A stretch of DNA of 64,000 nt. It comes from Methylobacterium goesingense. Its GTDB lineage: Bacteria > Pseudomonadota > Alphaproteobacteria > Rhizobiales > Beijerinckiaceae. The translations under genes were made by a program, and so were the position numbers. This document shows positions 16,841 to 27,481 of this stretch, in pieces. Under the pieces are notes generated by a model, which saw only the letters and a list, made by a program, of their open reading frames with translations, was not told where the DNA came from and ran no database searches. Each line of letters begins with the position of its first letter. Position 1 is the stretch's first letter. Where the stretch lies: contig NZ_BPQL01000043.1 in assembly GCF_022179225.1 (NCBI RefSeq), forward strand, positions 1-64,000, read 5' to 3'.

Positions 16841-18499
16841 TTAGAAGTCGCGCTGAACGCGGGCGCGCAGCTGGAAGGTGTCCGAGGCGGTGACGGTGCG
16901 GAGGCTGGTGGCCTGGGCCGCCGTGAGAGCGTTCACCTGGGCCGCCGTCAGGGTGCCGTTGTTGAACTGGTCGATGACACGACCGTTCTGGACGCCGACC
17001 TTGGTGTAGAAGCCCTCGAGACCGATATCGAGGTCCTTCACGGGCGACCAGATGATGCTGCCGCCTGCGACGAACTGGTAGTTGTCGCGCAGGGCCGGGC
17101 TGAGAGCGAAAGCACGCGAGCCCGGCGCGCCGATGAACGCGGCGGAGTTCACGCCCGGCGCGAAGCCGGAGCCGGCATAGGCGGCGGCGTTGGCTTCACG
17201 CGCGCCACGAGCGAAGGACATCTCGCCGTAGCTGCCGAACACGGCCGAGCGCCACTCGGGAGCCCAGTAGTGCAGGAACGAACCGACCACCGTCCAGCTG
17301 GTGGAAAGGTCGATCTTACCCGTGATCGGGTTGAGGGAGGCATCCGCCATGTAGGGATCGAACGCAGCGCCGTTGATGGTGCTGGCCGAACGCGTGTAGC
17401 TGCCGTTGTACGAGGAGTAGCCGGTGTAGAGGGTCGCGCCTTCACCGTAGGCGCCCTGCAGGTACAGGGTGTCGCCGGGGGCGATGAAGGGCATGTTGAT
17501 CTTCACGCCACCCTGGACGGCCCAACCGTACTCGCTGGAGACGCGAGCACCGGGACCGACGATACCGGGAGCGAAGAAGTTGTTCTGGAGGCCGACGATG
17601 CCGGCGACGTTGGCGCTGCCCGTGCCGATGACGTTGCTGGTGTTCAGCTCCTTGACGGCGGCGGAGAGCTGGGCCGAACCCCAGGCGGCGTCGTAGCGAA
17701 GCACGCCGACGAAGTCGGGCATACGGTTGCGCTGCGAGACTTCGATCTGCTGGAAGGTCGGAACGCCGAGGGCGTTCGTCGACAGCAGGACGCGGGAGAG
17801 AGCACCGGCAGCGGTGGATTCCTGCGAGTTGATCGTGTTGCGGCGGAAGGACGGATCTTCGAGCGAGACCGTGGCCGACAGGCCGCCGTCGCCGAGCTTG
17901 CTCGTGTAGGCGAGCAGGTTGGTCGACTGCAGATCCGAGTTGGCGGTGGCACCGGCGAACTCGAAGTCGTGAGCGTAGAAGTCGAAGAACGAGGAAGCGC
18001 GACCAGCGGTGAGGCCGGCGAACTGGATGAACGCCTTGTCGGTGTTCACGAACTGCTGCACGCGGCCGCCCTGGTCCTGGCCGATGGCGGCGAAGGCGCT
18101 GCCGATGCGCTCCTGGGTGCCGGAGCGGAGACCGCCGGTGGCACCGGTGCGCGAGGCGAACTGGAGACGCACGAAGGCGCGCAGGGTGCCGTAGCCGGTC
18201 TGGGTGCGGGCGTCGACGTTAATGCGGGCGAGGCCGATGTAGCCGGTGGTGTCGCCCTGCGAACCGTTGTTGGAGCGGGCGGAGGTCGGCTGGTAGCCAA
18301 CGTCGAGGCGGGCGCGGCCCGAGAGACGAATGCAGGTATCCGTGCCGGGGATGTAGAAGAAGCCGGCGCCGTAGGCGGAGCAAACGCGGACGTATTCGAT
18401 CGGCGCAGCCTTCTTGACCGGGAGGTCAGCTGCCTGTGCTCCGGCGACCGCAGCAAACCCTGCTGCGGAGGCGAGAAGCGAGCTCTTCAAGAGCTTCAT
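16841..18499 (-). CDS. Outer membrane porin, Porin_2 family
   Basis: A 552-residue beta-barrel porin, likely the major general-diffusion channel. The start MKLLKSSLLASAAGFAAVAG with AQAADLPVKKAAPIEYVRVC is the standard signal peptide and mature N-terminus of Omp2/Porin_2 proteins in this order, including the CSAYG...FYIPGTDTCIRLSGRARLD block. The last residue is Phe (RVQRDF), as expected for outer-membrane barrel insertion by BAM. GGAG lies at an ideal distance before the ATG. A long leader and two 3' hairpins suggest strong, stable expression. It is monocistronic. Confidence 0.95.
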   Translation of the reverse strand: MKLLKSSLLASAAGFAAVAGAQAADLPVKKAAPIEYVRVCSAYGAGFFYIPGTDTCIRLSGRARLDVGYQPTSARSNNGSQGDTTGYIGLARINVDARTQTGYGTLRAFVRLQFASRTGATGGLRSGTQERIGSAFAAIGQDQGGRVQQFVNTDKAFIQFAGLTAGRASSFFDFYAHDFEFAGATANSDLQSTNLLAYTSKLGDGGLSATVSLEDPSFRRNTINSQESTAAGALSRVLLSTNALGVPTFQQIEVSQRNRMPDFVGVLRYDAAWGSAQLSAAVKELNTSNVIGTGSANVAGIVGLQNNFFAPGIVGPGARVSSEYGWAVQGGVKINMPFIAPGDTLYLQGAYGEGATLYTGYSSYNGSYTRSASTINGAAFDPYMADASLNPITGKIDLSTSWTVVGSFLHYWAPEWRSAVFGSYGEMSFARGAREANAAAYAGSGFAPGVNSAAFIGAPGSRAFALSPALRDNYQFVAGGSIIWSPVKDLDIGLEGFYTKVGVQNGRVIDQFNNGTLTAAQVNALTAAQATSLRTVTASDTFQLRARVQRDF

Positions 18500-19046
18500 T
18501 GATATCTCCAAAAGCTTCGAGACCCGAGGGAAGGCATACTGCGCCCGAGATCTTCGAGGACCTCGATATCGCGTCACCCTTTGTTTTTGAATGACCGAGC
18601 GTTGACCGCTGGAAATTGCACTTCTGCCCTGGCGTTGCCCCCAGTGCGAGAACACTCTGTGCGAGCGGGTTAACGGCGGCAACTCGGAATCGTGATCGGG
18701 GCGGCGGTTCCCCGATGCTGTTGCTGCCGTGCAACGTTGTGCAGGTGGCTAAGTGTCTGTCCGGGAACGCACGTTTCGTCGCCAAATGGCGGAATCAACC
18801 GGCCTCGGGCAGAGGCCAAGTTATCGCAAATACGAAATAATCCATGATTCACGCCACATCCCTGATAAACGCTCAGGGCATGACGCGCGCCGGTTCACGG
18901 CCGCCACGCCGACGACCGTGCCTTCGGCGCCTGGTATGCCAAACTGTGGAGAACCGGGTCGCCGACGCACCGATCGGGTCCGCCGAAGCACCCGGCGTAT
19001 TCGAATCAGGGGACGGACTCGAATTCGCGCGGACGAGCTTAGCCGC
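18500..19046. other. Intergenic region upstream of the porin gene
   Basis: 547 bases, with AT-richer patches near 18585-18610 and 18825-18845, which should contain the porin promoter and a long untranslated leader. A TCGAGG-t-CCTCGA palindrome (reverse strand) lies in the leader at about 18555-18567. The right part is the 3' region of the second binding-protein gene. No gene was recognised. Confidence 0.45.
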
Positions 19047-19961
19047 TCAGTCTTGGAGCCCGATCACCTGGAAGTTGGTGTGCAGCTCGTCGGACATCGG
19101 CACGTTGAGGCGCAGGCCGCCGGGCAGGCGCTTGAGGAACCAGCGCTCGTAGATCCATCGCAGTTCGCGTGATTCGGCCAGGCGCTGGAAGGTGGCGGTG
19201 ACAAGGCCCGCGAGTTGGGCATCGTCCTTGCGGAACATCAGGCCGTAGGGCTCGAAGGAAAGCTTGTCCTGCAGGACGGTGTAGGCCGCGCCGTCCGGCC
19301 CGGCCCCGGCGATCAGGCCGTAGAGCAGCACGTCGTCGAGGCCGAGGGCATCGGCTTTCCCGTCCCGGACCAGGGCGAAGGACTCGGCGTGATCCCGGCC
19401 CGTGACGATCGTCGCGGGGATCTTGAGGCGGGCGAAGAGTGCGCGCAGGACGGTCTCGTTGGTGGTCCCGGCCGTGACCGCGACCGTGCGCCCGGCCAGA
19501 TCCCGGTAGGAGCCGATCGGTGCGCCGCGCTTCACGAGGAGCTTGGTCGCGCTGAAGAAGGTCACGGGCGAGAAGGCCACCACGCGGCGCCGCTCGGCAT
19601 TGGCGGTGGTGGATCCGCATTCGAGGTCGATCCGGCCGGAGGTGACCGCTTCGATCCGGTTGTCGGATGTCACGGGCTCGTAGCGGACCTTGAGATCGCT
19701 GCGGCCGAGTTCCTTGCCGATGTCGTCGACGATCTCGAGGCAGAGGTCGAGGGCGTATCCGGCGGGCCGGCCGGCGCCGTCCGTGAAGGAGAACGGCAGG
19801 GAACTCTCGCGGTAGCCGAGCCGCACCGTACCGGTGTCGGCGATACCCTTCAGGGTTCCGGCCAGAACGTCGACGGCGCGGGAGGGCGCGGCCGAGGCGC
19901 AGAGGGCGAGGCCGGCGAGCAGCCCGGCCAACGGCGCGGCGAGAAGGGGATGGCGCGGCAT
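19047..19961 (-). CDS. Glutamate/aspartate-type solute-binding protein paired with a DAACS carrier
   Basis: A 304-residue periplasmic binding protein, SBP family 3, with a signal peptide (about 1-31, [11 protein letters not shown]). Blocks shared with the protein at 15546-16475 include [29 protein letters not shown] and [12 protein letters not shown], so the two are paralogues. The start may also be the GTG at 19967, which has the better-spaced GGAG. It lies about 20 bases downstream of the dicarboxylate/glutamate carrier gene, so the two are almost certainly one transcript. No ABC permease is present. Ligand is inferred from the family. Confidence 0.88.
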   Translation of the reverse strand: MPRHPLLAAPLAGLLAGLALCASAAPSRAVDVLAGTLKGIADTGTVRLGYRESSLPFSFTDGAGRPAGYALDLCLEIVDDIGKELGRSDLKVRYEPVTSDNRIEAVTSGRIDLECGSTTANAERRRVVAFSPVTFFSATKLLVKRGAPIGSYRDLAGRTVAVTAGTTNETVLRALFARLKIPATIVTGRDHAESFALVRDGKADALGLDDVLLYGLIAGAGPDGAAYTVLQDKLSFEPYGLMFRKDDAQLAGLVTATFQRLAESRELRWIYERWFLKRLPGGLRLNVPMSDELHTNFQVIGLQD

Positions 19962-19984
19962 GGTCACCACCGGCTCCCGGGCCG

Positions 19985-21262
19985 CTACTCGGCCGGTTCC
20001 GGCAAGGGACTGACGTCGCGGTCGAGCCGCTGGTCGGTCAGGGCGAGCTGCCCCTCCCACTTCGCCACCGCGACCGTGGCGACGCTGTTGCCCAGCACGT
20101 TGGTGGCGGAGCGCCCCATGTCCAGGAACTGGTCGATGCCGATGATGAGGAGGAGGCCGGCCTCCGGAATATGGAAGGTCGTCAGGGTGGCGGAGATCAC
20201 CACCAGGGAGGCGCGCGGCACGCCGGCCATGCCCTTCGAAGTCACCATCAGGAGGAGCAGCATGGTGAGCTGCTGACCGAGAGTGAGGGGAATGTTGTAG
20301 GCCTGGGCGATGAACATGACCGCGAAGGTGCAGTACATCATCGAGCCGTCGAGGTTGAACGAGTAGCCCATCGGCAGCACGAACGAGGTGATCTTGTTCG
20401 GCACGCCGAAGCGCTCGAGGTTGGTCAGGGTCTTGGGATAGGCCGCCTCGCTGGAGGCGGTGGAGAAGGCGAGGAGGAAGGGCTCCTTGATCAGGTCGAG
20501 GAGGCGCTTCATCGCGGTGCCCACCAGGAGGAAGCCCGCGAAGGCGAGCAGGCACCAGAGGATCGCCAGGCTGAAGTAGAATTCCAGCATGAACTTGCCG
20601 TAGGTCACGAGCACGCCGATGCCCTGCGTGGTGATGGTCGCGGCGATGGCCGCGAAGACCGCGATGGGCGCGAAGCCCATGACGTAGCCGGTGATCTTCA
20701 GCATCACGTCGGCGAGGCCCTCGATGCCCTGCGCCAGCAGCTTGCCCTTCTCGCCGAGGGCTGCCAGCGCCACGCCGAAGAAGATCGAGAACACCACGAT
20801 CTGCAGGATCTCGTTGTTGGCCATCGCCTCGACCGGGGATTTCGGCACGAGGTGCGTGACGAACTCCTTCAGGGAGAGCGACGCGGCCTTGAGGTTGGTG
20901 GTGGCGCCGGCATCGGGCAGCGGCAGGTTGAGGTTGTCGCCCGGCCGCAGAATATTGACCATCACGAGCCCGAGGAGCAGCGAGCACAGGGAGGCGCCCA
21001 CGAACCAGAGCATCGCCTTGCCGCCGACCCGGCCGACCGAAGCCGTGTCGCCCATATGGGCGATGCCGACGACGAGGGTGGAGAACACCAGCGGCGCGAT
21101 GATCATCTTGATCAGGCGCAGGAAGACATCGCTGATCAGCGCGATGTATCCAGAAATCTCTTTGGAAGTCTGCGGGTCCGGCCACGTGATGTTGCACAGG
21201 TATCCGACCGCGATACCGAGCAGCATGCCGATGAAGATGTATGTGGTGAGCCTGGACTGCAT
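19985..21262 (-). CDS. Dicarboxylate/amino acid:cation symporter (DAACS family, GltP/DctA-like)
   Basis: A 425-residue secondary carrier that imports C4-dicarboxylates or glutamate/aspartate with H+ or Na+. The N-terminus with two early helices, the [17 protein letters not shown] segment, and the substrate/cation region ([17 protein letters not shown], then [20 protein letters not shown]) are family hallmarks. GGGGGATAGGCG precedes the ATG. The gene is followed by a glutamate/aspartate-type binding protein. That context favours an amino acid substrate over succinate, but the sequence alone does not decide between DctA and GltP. Confidence 0.92.
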   Translation of the reverse strand: MQSRLTTYIFIGMLLGIAVGYLCNITWPDPQTSKEISGYIALISDVFLRLIKMIIAPLVFSTLVVGIAHMGDTASVGRVGGKAMLWFVGASLCSLLLGLVMVNILRPGDNLNLPLPDAGATTNLKAASLSLKEFVTHLVPKSPVEAMANNEILQIVVFSIFFGVALAALGEKGKLLAQGIEGLADVMLKITGYVMGFAPIAVFAAIAATITTQGIGVLVTYGKFMLEFYFSLAILWCLLAFAGFLLVGTAMKRLLDLIKEPFLLAFSTASSEAAYPKTLTNLERFGVPNKITSFVLPMGYSFNLDGSMMYCTFAVMFIAQAYNIPLTLGQQLTMLLLLMVTSKGMAGVPRASLVVISATLTTFHIPEAGLLLIIGIDQFLDMGRSATNVLGNSVATVAVAKWEGQLALTDQRLDRDVSPLPEPAE

Positions 21263-21499
21263 CGCCTATCCCCCACCCGGCGCGCCCGACGACGCTCCGT
21301 TCCGAGAGAACCAGGGCTCTGGTTCACCCGGAACGATCTTGCAGGAGGCATGCCAGGCTCGGGGTCGCGATCACGACCGAGAGGATTAATTCCTCGGCCG
21401 GAACGTGCCGGTCCGGGCGCTCCTGGGCCGGAGGCTAGCCCTTTTTCGGCCACAATCAAGCACGGCGTGGCCGGCGTAGTCCGAGGTCCGAGACCGGCT

Positions 21500-22117
21500 T
21501 CAGGCGGGCCGCAGGCGGCTTGCCGCCTCGGCCGCACGCCGGATCAGGGCCGCGTCCGGCGCGCCGGGCGGGACGACCCAGCTTCCGCCGACGCAGAGCA
21601 CCGGCTTCAGGGCGAGCCAGTCCGGCGCCGTCGCCTCGGAGATGCCGCCGGTCGGGCAGAAACGGACCTGACCGAAGGGACCCGCCAGGGCCTTCAGTGC
21701 CTTGATGCCGCCGGCCGCCTCGGCCGGGAAGAACTTGAAGCGGTCGAGGCCGTGATCGAGGCCGCGCATGATGTCGGCGGCGTTGGCGACCCCCGGCAGG
21801 TAGGGGATGCCGCGCGCGATCGCCGCCTTGGTGAGCGGGTCGGTCAGGCCCGGGCTGACGATGAAGGTCGCTCCTGCCTCCATCGCGGCGTCGAGGTCTC
21901 GCTCGTTGAGTACAGTCCCAGCCCCCACCACCGCGCCCTCCACCCGCGCCATCGCACGGATGACGTCGAGGGCTGCCGGCGTGCGCAAGGTGACCTCCAG
22001 GGCCGTCAGCCCGCCCGCCACCAGGGCGGCGGCGATGGGCTCGGCCTGGGCGACGTCCTCGACCACGAGGACCGGAATGACGGGGACGGAGCGCATCAGC
22101 GCGTCGATGGAGGTCAT
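21500..22117 (-). CDS. eda: 2-dehydro-3-deoxy-phosphogluconate aldolase (KDPG/KHG aldolase)
   Basis: Cleaves KDPG to pyruvate and glyceraldehyde-3-phosphate, the last specific step of the Entner-Doudoroff pathway. The 205-residue class I aldolase shows [17 protein letters not shown] at the N-terminus, the catalytic Glu in [19 protein letters not shown], and the Schiff-base lysine region [18 protein letters not shown]. It lies 161 bases downstream of edd on the same strand, with a hairpin-rich spacer between them. Confidence 0.95.
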   Translation of the reverse strand: MTSIDALMRSVPVIPVLVVEDVAQAEPIAAALVAGGLTALEVTLRTPAALDVIRAMARVEGAVVGAGTVLNERDLDAAMEAGATFIVSPGLTDPLTKAAIARGIPYLPGVANAADIMRGLDHGLDRFKFFPAEAAGGIKALKALAGPFGQVRFCPTGGISEATAPDWLALKPVLCVGGSWVVPPGAPDAALIRRAAEAASRLRPA

Positions 22118-22150
22118 GGGCGGTATCCTTCGGATCGGGGACGGGTGTCA

Positions 22151-22280
22151 TACCAAATCCGTTTGATCCCTTCCGGCGATCCCTGCGGGATCGCGTTCGG
22201 GATGGCGGATCTGGGCTTCGCTCAAGTGCCGCGCAGGCTTGCCGACACGTCATCCGCTTCGATCAAGCGGATGACGTGTC
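22151..22280. repeat. Hairpin-rich spacer between edd and eda, candidate dispersed repeat
   Basis: Contains a perfect 8-bp-arm hairpin GCGATCCC-tgc-GGGATCGC (22176-22194) and a perfect 16-bp-arm hairpin (22244-22259 / 22265-22280) that overlaps the edd stop. The outer segments ATCCGTTTGATC (22157-22168) and GATCAAGCGGAT (22261-22272) are near reverse complements (11 of 12). The layout resembles a REP/MITE-type element. Only one copy is in this window. Confidence 0.55.
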
Positions 22281-24102
22281 AGAGACCGGCGGCGGCCAGC
22301 ATGGCCGAGGCGCCCTGCTCCGCCCCGTCGGCCCCGTGCCGCATGAAGGCGAAGAGCTCACGGCCGGTGCCGAAGGCCGGGGGCGGAGCCGTGGCCTCGT
22401 CGCGGCGCGCCCACTCGGCCGCGTCGACCAGGGCCTCCAGGGTCCCGTCCTCAGCGCTGAGGCGGACGACGTCACCGTCGCGCAGCTTCGCCAGGGGGCC
22501 GCCGCCGAGGGCCTCGGGGCTGAGGTGGATGGCGGCCGGGACCTTGCCGGAAGCCCCCGACATGCGCCCGTCCGTGACGAGGGCGACGCGGAAGCCGCGA
22601 TCCTGCAGCACGCCGAGTTGCGGCGTCAGCTTGTGGAGTTCCGGCATCCCGTTGGCCCGCGGCCCCTGGAAGCGCACCACAACCACGACGTCGCGCTCCA
22701 GTTCGCCCGCCTTGAAGGCCGCCATGACGTCGTCCTGGTCGTCGAAGACGCGGGCCGGCGCTTGAACCGTCCAGCGCGCGGGATCGACCGCGCTGGTCTT
22801 GAAGGTGGCCCGCCCGAGATTGCCCTTGACCAACCGCATGCCGCCATCGGGCTGGAAGGCGTTGGCGGGGCCGCGCAGGATGCTCTCGTCGTGCGAGCGC
22901 TCGGGGGCGTCCTCGAACACGAGCGCGTCGTCGATCAGCTTCGGGTCGCGCGCGTGGTCGCGCAGGCGCGTGCCCGCCACGGTGAGGATGTCGTCGTGGA
23001 GCAGGCCGGCGTCGATCAGGCTGGCGATGACGTAGGACATGCCGCCGGCCGCGTGGAAATGGTTCACGTCGCCCGAGCCGTTCGGGTAGACCTTCGCCAC
23101 CTGGGGTACGACGGCCGAGAGCCGGTCGAAATCCGCCCAGTCGAGGACGATGCCGGCCGCCCGCGCGATGGCCGGCAGGTGGATGGCGTGGTTGGTGGAG
23201 CCGCCCGTGGCCAGGAGACCGACGACGGCGTTCACGATCGCCTTCTCGTCGACGCAGTGGCCCAGTGGCCGGTAGTCGTTGCCGTTGGCGCCGATCTCGG
23301 ACAGGCGATGCACGGCCGCGCGGGTCACGGCCTGGCGCAACTTCGTGCCCGGATTGATGAAGGAGGCGCCGGGCATGTGCAGGCCCATCACGTCCATCAT
23401 CATCTGGTTGGAGTTGGCGGTGCCGTAGAAGGTGCAGGTGCCGGCCCCGTGATAGGAGGCGGATTCCGATTCCAGAAGCTCGTCGCGCCCGACCTTGCCC
23501 TCTGCGTAGAGCTGGCGGATGCGCTGCTTCTCCTTGTTGGCCAGCCCCGAGGGCATCGGACCCGCCGGGATCAGGATCATCGGCAGGTGCCCGAAGCGCA
23601 GCGCGCCGATGAGCAGGCCCGGCACGATCTTGTCGCAGATGCCGAGGAGCGCCGCGCCGTCGAACATGCCGTGGCTGAGCGCCACCGCCGTGGAGAGCGC
23701 GATGGTGTCGCGCGAGAACAGCGACAATTCCATGCCGCGCTGGCCTTGCGTGACGCCGTCGCACATCGCCGGCACGCCGCCGGCCACCTGCGCGGTGGCG
23801 CCGACCTCGCGGGCGAACAGCTTCATCTGCTCGGGATAGCGGCCGTAGGGCTGGTGCGCCGAGAGCATGTCGTTGTAGGCGGTGACGATGGCCATGTTCA
23901 TGGCCCGGCCGGACTTGATCACGGCCTTGTCCTCGCCGGACGCCGCGAAGCCGTGCGCGAGGTTTCCGCAATTCAGCATCGGACGGTGGACGCCGGATTC
24001 CTTCTCGCCGGCGATCAGGTCGAGATAGGCCTTTCGCGTCCGCGCCGAGCGCTCGACGATGCGAGCCGTGACGGCGGCGATCTCGGGGTGAAGCGCGCTC
24101 AT
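22279..24102 (-). CDS. edd: Phosphogluconate dehydratase
   Basis: Dehydrates 6-phosphogluconate to KDPG, the first committed Entner-Doudoroff step. The 607-residue protein belongs to the IlvD/Edd family and carries the expected cysteines for the iron-sulfur cluster in [14 protein letters not shown] and [10 protein letters not shown], plus [12 protein letters not shown] and [11 protein letters not shown]. The start is the ATG at 24102 with AGGAGAG upstream; an in-frame TTG two codons earlier is less likely. The stop lies inside a 16-bp-arm hairpin. zwf and pgl are not in the window. Confidence 0.95.
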   Translation of the reverse strand: MSALHPEIAAVTARIVERSARTRKAYLDLIAGEKESGVHRPMLNCGNLAHGFAASGEDKAVIKSGRAMNMAIVTAYNDMLSAHQPYGRYPEQMKLFAREVGATAQVAGGVPAMCDGVTQGQRGMELSLFSRDTIALSTAVALSHGMFDGAALLGICDKIVPGLLIGALRFGHLPMILIPAGPMPSGLANKEKQRIRQLYAEGKVGRDELLESESASYHGAGTCTFYGTANSNQMMMDVMGLHMPGASFINPGTKLRQAVTRAAVHRLSEIGANGNDYRPLGHCVDEKAIVNAVVGLLATGGSTNHAIHLPAIARAAGIVLDWADFDRLSAVVPQVAKVYPNGSGDVNHFHAAGGMSYVIASLIDAGLLHDDILTVAGTRLRDHARDPKLIDDALVFEDAPERSHDESILRGPANAFQPDGGMRLVKGNLGRATFKTSAVDPARWTVQAPARVFDDQDDVMAAFKAGELERDVVVVVRFQGPRANGMPELHKLTPQLGVLQDRGFRVALVTDGRMSGASGKVPAAIHLSPEALGGGPLAKLRDGDVVRLSAEDGTLEALVDAAEWARRDEATAPPPAFGTGRELFAFMRHGADGAEQGASAMLAAAGL

Positions 24103-24269
24103 GGCCAATCTCTCCTCACGTCGGCGCGGCGGCAGCCTGCCCCGATACGGGGCCAGCGCCGGCCGCGTCTGTCTTTACTAGCGCAGGCGCACGACGATTG
24201 CGCGCCCGAGCCCTGATCTCGGCCGGACACGCGGGCCGTCAATGGCCCCGCGCCCGCAACCCTGGCTCG

Positions 24270-24314
24270 CAGTCTTGCGGATCCCAGTCCTGCGGATCCC
24301 AGTCCTGCAGATCC
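24270..24314. repeat. Three 15-bp tandem repeats downstream of the SulP gene
   Basis: Units 24270-24284, 24285-24299 and 24300-24314: CAGTCTTGCGGATCC, CAGTCCTGCGGATCC, CAGTCCTGCAGATCC. Read on the minus strand the unit is GGATCCGCAGGACTG, sharing the GATCCGCAGG core with the array at the petC 3' end. It lies between the stop of the SulP gene and the start of edd. Confidence 0.8.
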
Positions 24315-24358
24315 CAGGCCAGCGGGTCGCGGGCCGGATCCGATCCCGCGCCGTGGCC

Positions 24359-25837
24359 CTAATGCCCGCCGGGCGCCAGGGCCATGCCGGGCTTCTGGTG
24401 CGTGCCCAGGCGTTCGACCATCGTGGCGGTGGCGGGGTTCATGCCCGTGATCTCCACCGGGACGCCGTGATGGCGGAACTTGAGCACCACCCGATCGAGG
24501 GCGTTCACCCCCGTGATGTCCCAGAAATGGGCCGCGTTCAGGTCGATCACGATGCCGGTCAGCCCGGCCTCGCGGAAATCGAAGGCGTCGTGGAAGGCTT
24601 GCCCCGTGGCGAAGAAGATCTGCCCCGTGATGCGGTAGGTTCGTAACGTACCGTCGCGCTGCGAGGCCACGGCGAAGAAGCGCGTCACCTTGTGGGCGAA
24701 GAACAGGCCGCTCAGGACAACGCCGAACAGCACGCCCTTGGCCAGATCGTGCGTGGCCACCACCACCGCCACCGTGCCGAGCATGACCACGCTCGAACTC
24801 TTCGGGTTCGTCAGCAGGGTGCGCACCGAATTCCACTGGAAGGTGTTGATCGAGACCATGATCATCACCGCCACCAGGGCCGCCATCGGGATCTGCGCCA
24901 CGTAGGGCCCGAGCACGACGATGAGGAACAGCAGGAAGGCGCCCGCCCACAGGGTCGAGAGGCGTCCGCGCCCGCCGGAGGAGACGTTGATCACCGACTG
25001 GCCGATCATCGCGCAGCCGGCCATGCCGCCGAAGAGACCCGCGCCGATATTGGCGAGCCCCTGGCCGGCGCATTCGCGGTTCTTGTTCGAGCCGGTATCG
25101 GTCATCTCGTCGAGGATCGCCGCCGTCATCAGGCTCTCCAGGAGGCCGACCATGGTGAGCGTCAGCGCGTAGGGCAGGATGATCCGCAGGGTCTCGAGGG
25201 TGAAGGGCACCTGCGGCAGGGCGAAGGCCGGCAGTTCGGTGGGCAGCGCGCCCATGTCGCCGACCTTGTGGATCGGCAGGCCGAGCGCCATCGAGGCGCC
25301 CGTGAGAAGGACGATAGTGACGAGGGGCGACGGCACCGCCTTCGTCAGGTAGGGCAGCCCGTAGATCAGCGCGAGTCCGAGCGCCGTCATCCCGTAGACG
25401 ATGCTCCCCTGCCCGATCAGTTCGGGCATCTGGGCGAGGAAGATGAGGATCGCGAGGGCGTTGACGAATCCGGTCACCACCGAGCGCGAAACGAAGCGCA
25501 TGAGGTTGCCGAGACGCAGCACCCCGGCCACGATCTGGAACACGCCCGTCAGGAGGGTCGCGGCGAAGAGGTAGCCGAGCCCGTGCTCCTTGACCAAGCT
25601 GACCATGACGAGGGCCATCGCCCCCGTGGCGGCGGAGATCATCGCAGGCCGTCCGCCCGCGAAGGCGGTGATCACCGCGATGCAGAAGGAGGCGTAGAGG
25701 CCGACCTTCGGATCGACCCCCGCGATGAGCGAGAAGGCGATCGCCTCCGGGATGAGCGCCAGGGCGACCACGGTGCCGGCCAGGATTTCGCGCGTGATAT
25801 CGGGAGCCCACTCGCTCCGCAGATTCGTGACTGTCAT
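24359..25837 (-). CDS. SulP family anion transporter with STAS domain
   Basis: A 492-residue SLC26/SulP permease. The N-terminal [20 protein letters not shown], then [13 protein letters not shown] and the following TM bundle (10 or more hydrophobic segments up to about residue 380), are typical. A C-terminal STAS domain follows from about 390 to 480 ([31 protein letters not shown]). Family members carry sulfate, bicarbonate or organic anions; the sequence does not tell which. The YchM/BicA/SulP type cannot be resolved, and no cysteine-biosynthesis gene is next to it. The spacer downstream carries 15-bp tandem repeats. Confidence 0.9.
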   Translation of the reverse strand: MTVTNLRSEWAPDITREILAGTVVALALIPEAIAFSLIAGVDPKVGLYASFCIAVITAFAGGRPAMISAATGAMALVMVSLVKEHGLGYLFAATLLTGVFQIVAGVLRLGNLMRFVSRSVVTGFVNALAILIFLAQMPELIGQGSIVYGMTALGLALIYGLPYLTKAVPSPLVTIVLLTGASMALGLPIHKVGDMGALPTELPAFALPQVPFTLETLRIILPYALTLTMVGLLESLMTAAILDEMTDTGSNKNRECAGQGLANIGAGLFGGMAGCAMIGQSVINVSSGGRGRLSTLWAGAFLLFLIVVLGPYVAQIPMAALVAVMIMVSINTFQWNSVRTLLTNPKSSSVVMLGTVAVVVATHDLAKGVLFGVVLSGLFFAHKVTRFFAVASQRDGTLRTYRITGQIFFATGQAFHDAFDFREAGLTGIVIDLNAAHFWDITGVNALDRVVLKFRHHGVPVEITGMNPATATMVERLGTHQKPGMALAPGGH

Positions 25838-26221
25838 GGGATGTGTCGATCCAGTCGTCCCGGCGCGCGCGAAGCGCTGACGGGGACAGGAATAGGAAGC
25901 GGCGACCGCCGCATCGGCGGCACCGGAATCGGAACGGGAATGTCTTCTCGGAGAGCGACGGCTACGGCGGCGTCGGCCGTGCGTACAATCTGGCTCGATC
26001 CTTCAGCATGCCCCCTCTTAGCAGGATCGAACGGCCTTGCAACGTCAGGCCGTTCTCCGTCGGGCAATTCTCGGACAGGTCATCCCCGGCTTGGTCCGCA
26101 GCGGAGCTATGATGGGTTTCAGATCCGCAATTTGACGCAAAACAGGTCACGGACAGCGCGCTTTTACGATCTGAAAAGGATAGATTGCCTAAACGAGATC
26201 TGTCATCCGGCGAAGGGACCG
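25838..26221. other. Divergent intergenic region between SulP and diguanylate cyclase genes
   Basis: 384 bases with the promoters of both genes. At 25886-25957 there are imperfect purine-rich repeats of the type GGAAT-GGAA around a CCGCCG-cat-CGGCGG hairpin (25906-25920). An AT-richer stretch at about 26120-26200 precedes the diguanylate cyclase. No gene was recognised. Confidence 0.45.
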
Positions 26222-27481
26222 ATGTCTGATTCGAACGAAAGCCTGATCGAAGCGGCCCGGCGCAGACCCTGGTTTCGCCTGCGTCTTCCGGGTGCCCTCG
26301 AGGCCGCGTTCCGCGCCACCACCCGGGTCTCCCCCGGCGGCTACCTGCAATCCTGGCTGCTCGTCTTCATCGCCTTCAACGTCCTCTCCCTGAAGATGGA
26401 CTTCGACGTGTTCGGGGCCGAACGCTTCGCGGTCCCGGCCTTCCTCACCCTCTGCGTGTTCACGCCGCTCACCGTGGCGGGAATCCTCGCCCTGCACGGC
26501 TCGCCCAGCACGGACCGGCAGGCGACGGTGGTGATCGGGACGGCGCTCATCGACATGACGGTGGTCCTGATCAGCGCGCAGATCGCGCCGGTCGGCCACG
26601 CGGATTCGTACCGGATCCTCGCGGTGGTGGTCCCCCTCGTCGTCGGAATGATCGCGCCCCTGTCGTTCCGGCACTGCCTGATCTTCTGCGGCTCCGCCTT
26701 CGCCCTCTACGTGGGCTACGTGACCGCCTTCGTCCTGCCGCATGATGCGCCGACGGGCCTGCCGCTGCTGATCGCCAGCCTCGTCCTCGTGCCGCTCAAA
26801 CTCGCCTATTCACGGGAATGGACCATGAAGGAGGCTTTCCTCCTGACCATGGAGAAGGCACGCCGGGACAGGGACCTCGCCGAAGCGAACGCACGCCTGA
26901 CCGTGCTGTCCGAGACCGACGCCCTCACGGGCCTGTCGAACCGGCGCTCCTTCACGGCAAACCTGCGCACGGACTGGCTCGGCGCTCTCGATGCCGGAGA
27001 CTGGATCGCGGTGGCGCTGATCGACATCGACGCCTTCAAGCGCCTGAACGACACCGCAGGACACCTCGAAGGCGACCTCTGCCTGCAGCGGGTGGCCGGC
27101 GCCCTGCGGGAGACCGCCGAGGCCGAAGGCGTCCGCATCGCGCGCTATGGCGGGGAGGAATTCGGCGTTCAGATCCCATCGGCCGACCTGAGTCGGGCCC
27201 GCGTGATCGGTGAGCGCCTGCGCGCGGCCGTCGCCGCGCTGGCCTATCCGCATCCGGGCCTGGGCCGGAGCGGGCACGTGACGGTTAGCGTCGGCATCGC
27301 CGCGGCCCACGGAAGCATCGCGGCCTTCGGGATCAGCGAGAGAGACCTTCTCAAGGCCGCCGACGACGCCCTCTACCGGGCCAAGCGCGGCGGACGCGAC
27401 CGCGTCGAGGGCGCCCTGCTCACCCTGGAATCCGCGAATTCCGATGGCGGACCCACACCCCAGCATCAGGACGCCGGCTGA
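26222..27481 (+). CDS. Membrane-bound diguanylate cyclase (GGDEF domain)
   Basis: A 419-residue protein expected to make cyclic di-GMP. The N-terminal 200 residues hold about six hydrophobic segments, a MASE-like sensor region with no motif I can name. A short coiled linker (EKARRDRDLAEANARL) leads to the GGDEF domain, with ETDALTGLSNRRSF, the metal ligands in ALIDIDAFKRLND and the active loop GGEEF at 310-314. The RxxD product-inhibition site is absent: the equivalent positions read AEGV. The ATG at 26222 is preceded by GAAGGGAC. Its 3' end overlaps that of the convergent AraC-type gene by 16 bases. Confidence 0.92.
   Translation: MSDSNESLIEAARRRPWFRLRLPGALEAAFRATTRVSPGGYLQSWLLVFIAFNVLSLKMDFDVFGAERFAVPAFLTLCVFTPLTVAGILALHGSPSTDRQATVVIGTALIDMTVVLISAQIAPVGHADSYRILAVVVPLVVGMIAPLSFRHCLIFCGSAFALYVGYVTAFVLPHDAPTGLPLLIASLVLVPLKLAYSREWTMKEAFLLTMEKARRDRDLAEANARLTVLSETDALTGLSNRRSFTANLRTDWLGALDAGDWIAVALIDIDAFKRLNDTAGHLEGDLCLQRVAGALRETAEAEGVRIARYGGEEFGVQIPSADLSRARVIGERLRAAVAALAYPHPGLGRSGHVTVSVGIAAAHGSIAAFGISERDLLKAADDALYRAKRGGRDRVEGALLTLESANSDGGPTPQHQDAG

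Noticed and set aside
15546..19961. Complete ABC amino acid uptake operon
   Set aside because: Two binding proteins are present but no permease or ATPase, and the porin and symporter genes intervene.
24692..26221. Open frame joined upstream of the diguanylate cyclase, giving a 929-residue protein
   Set aside because: The extra part is antisense to the SulP gene and has His/Asp/Glu-rich shadow composition; the ATG at 26222 has a ribosome binding site and begins the real domains.
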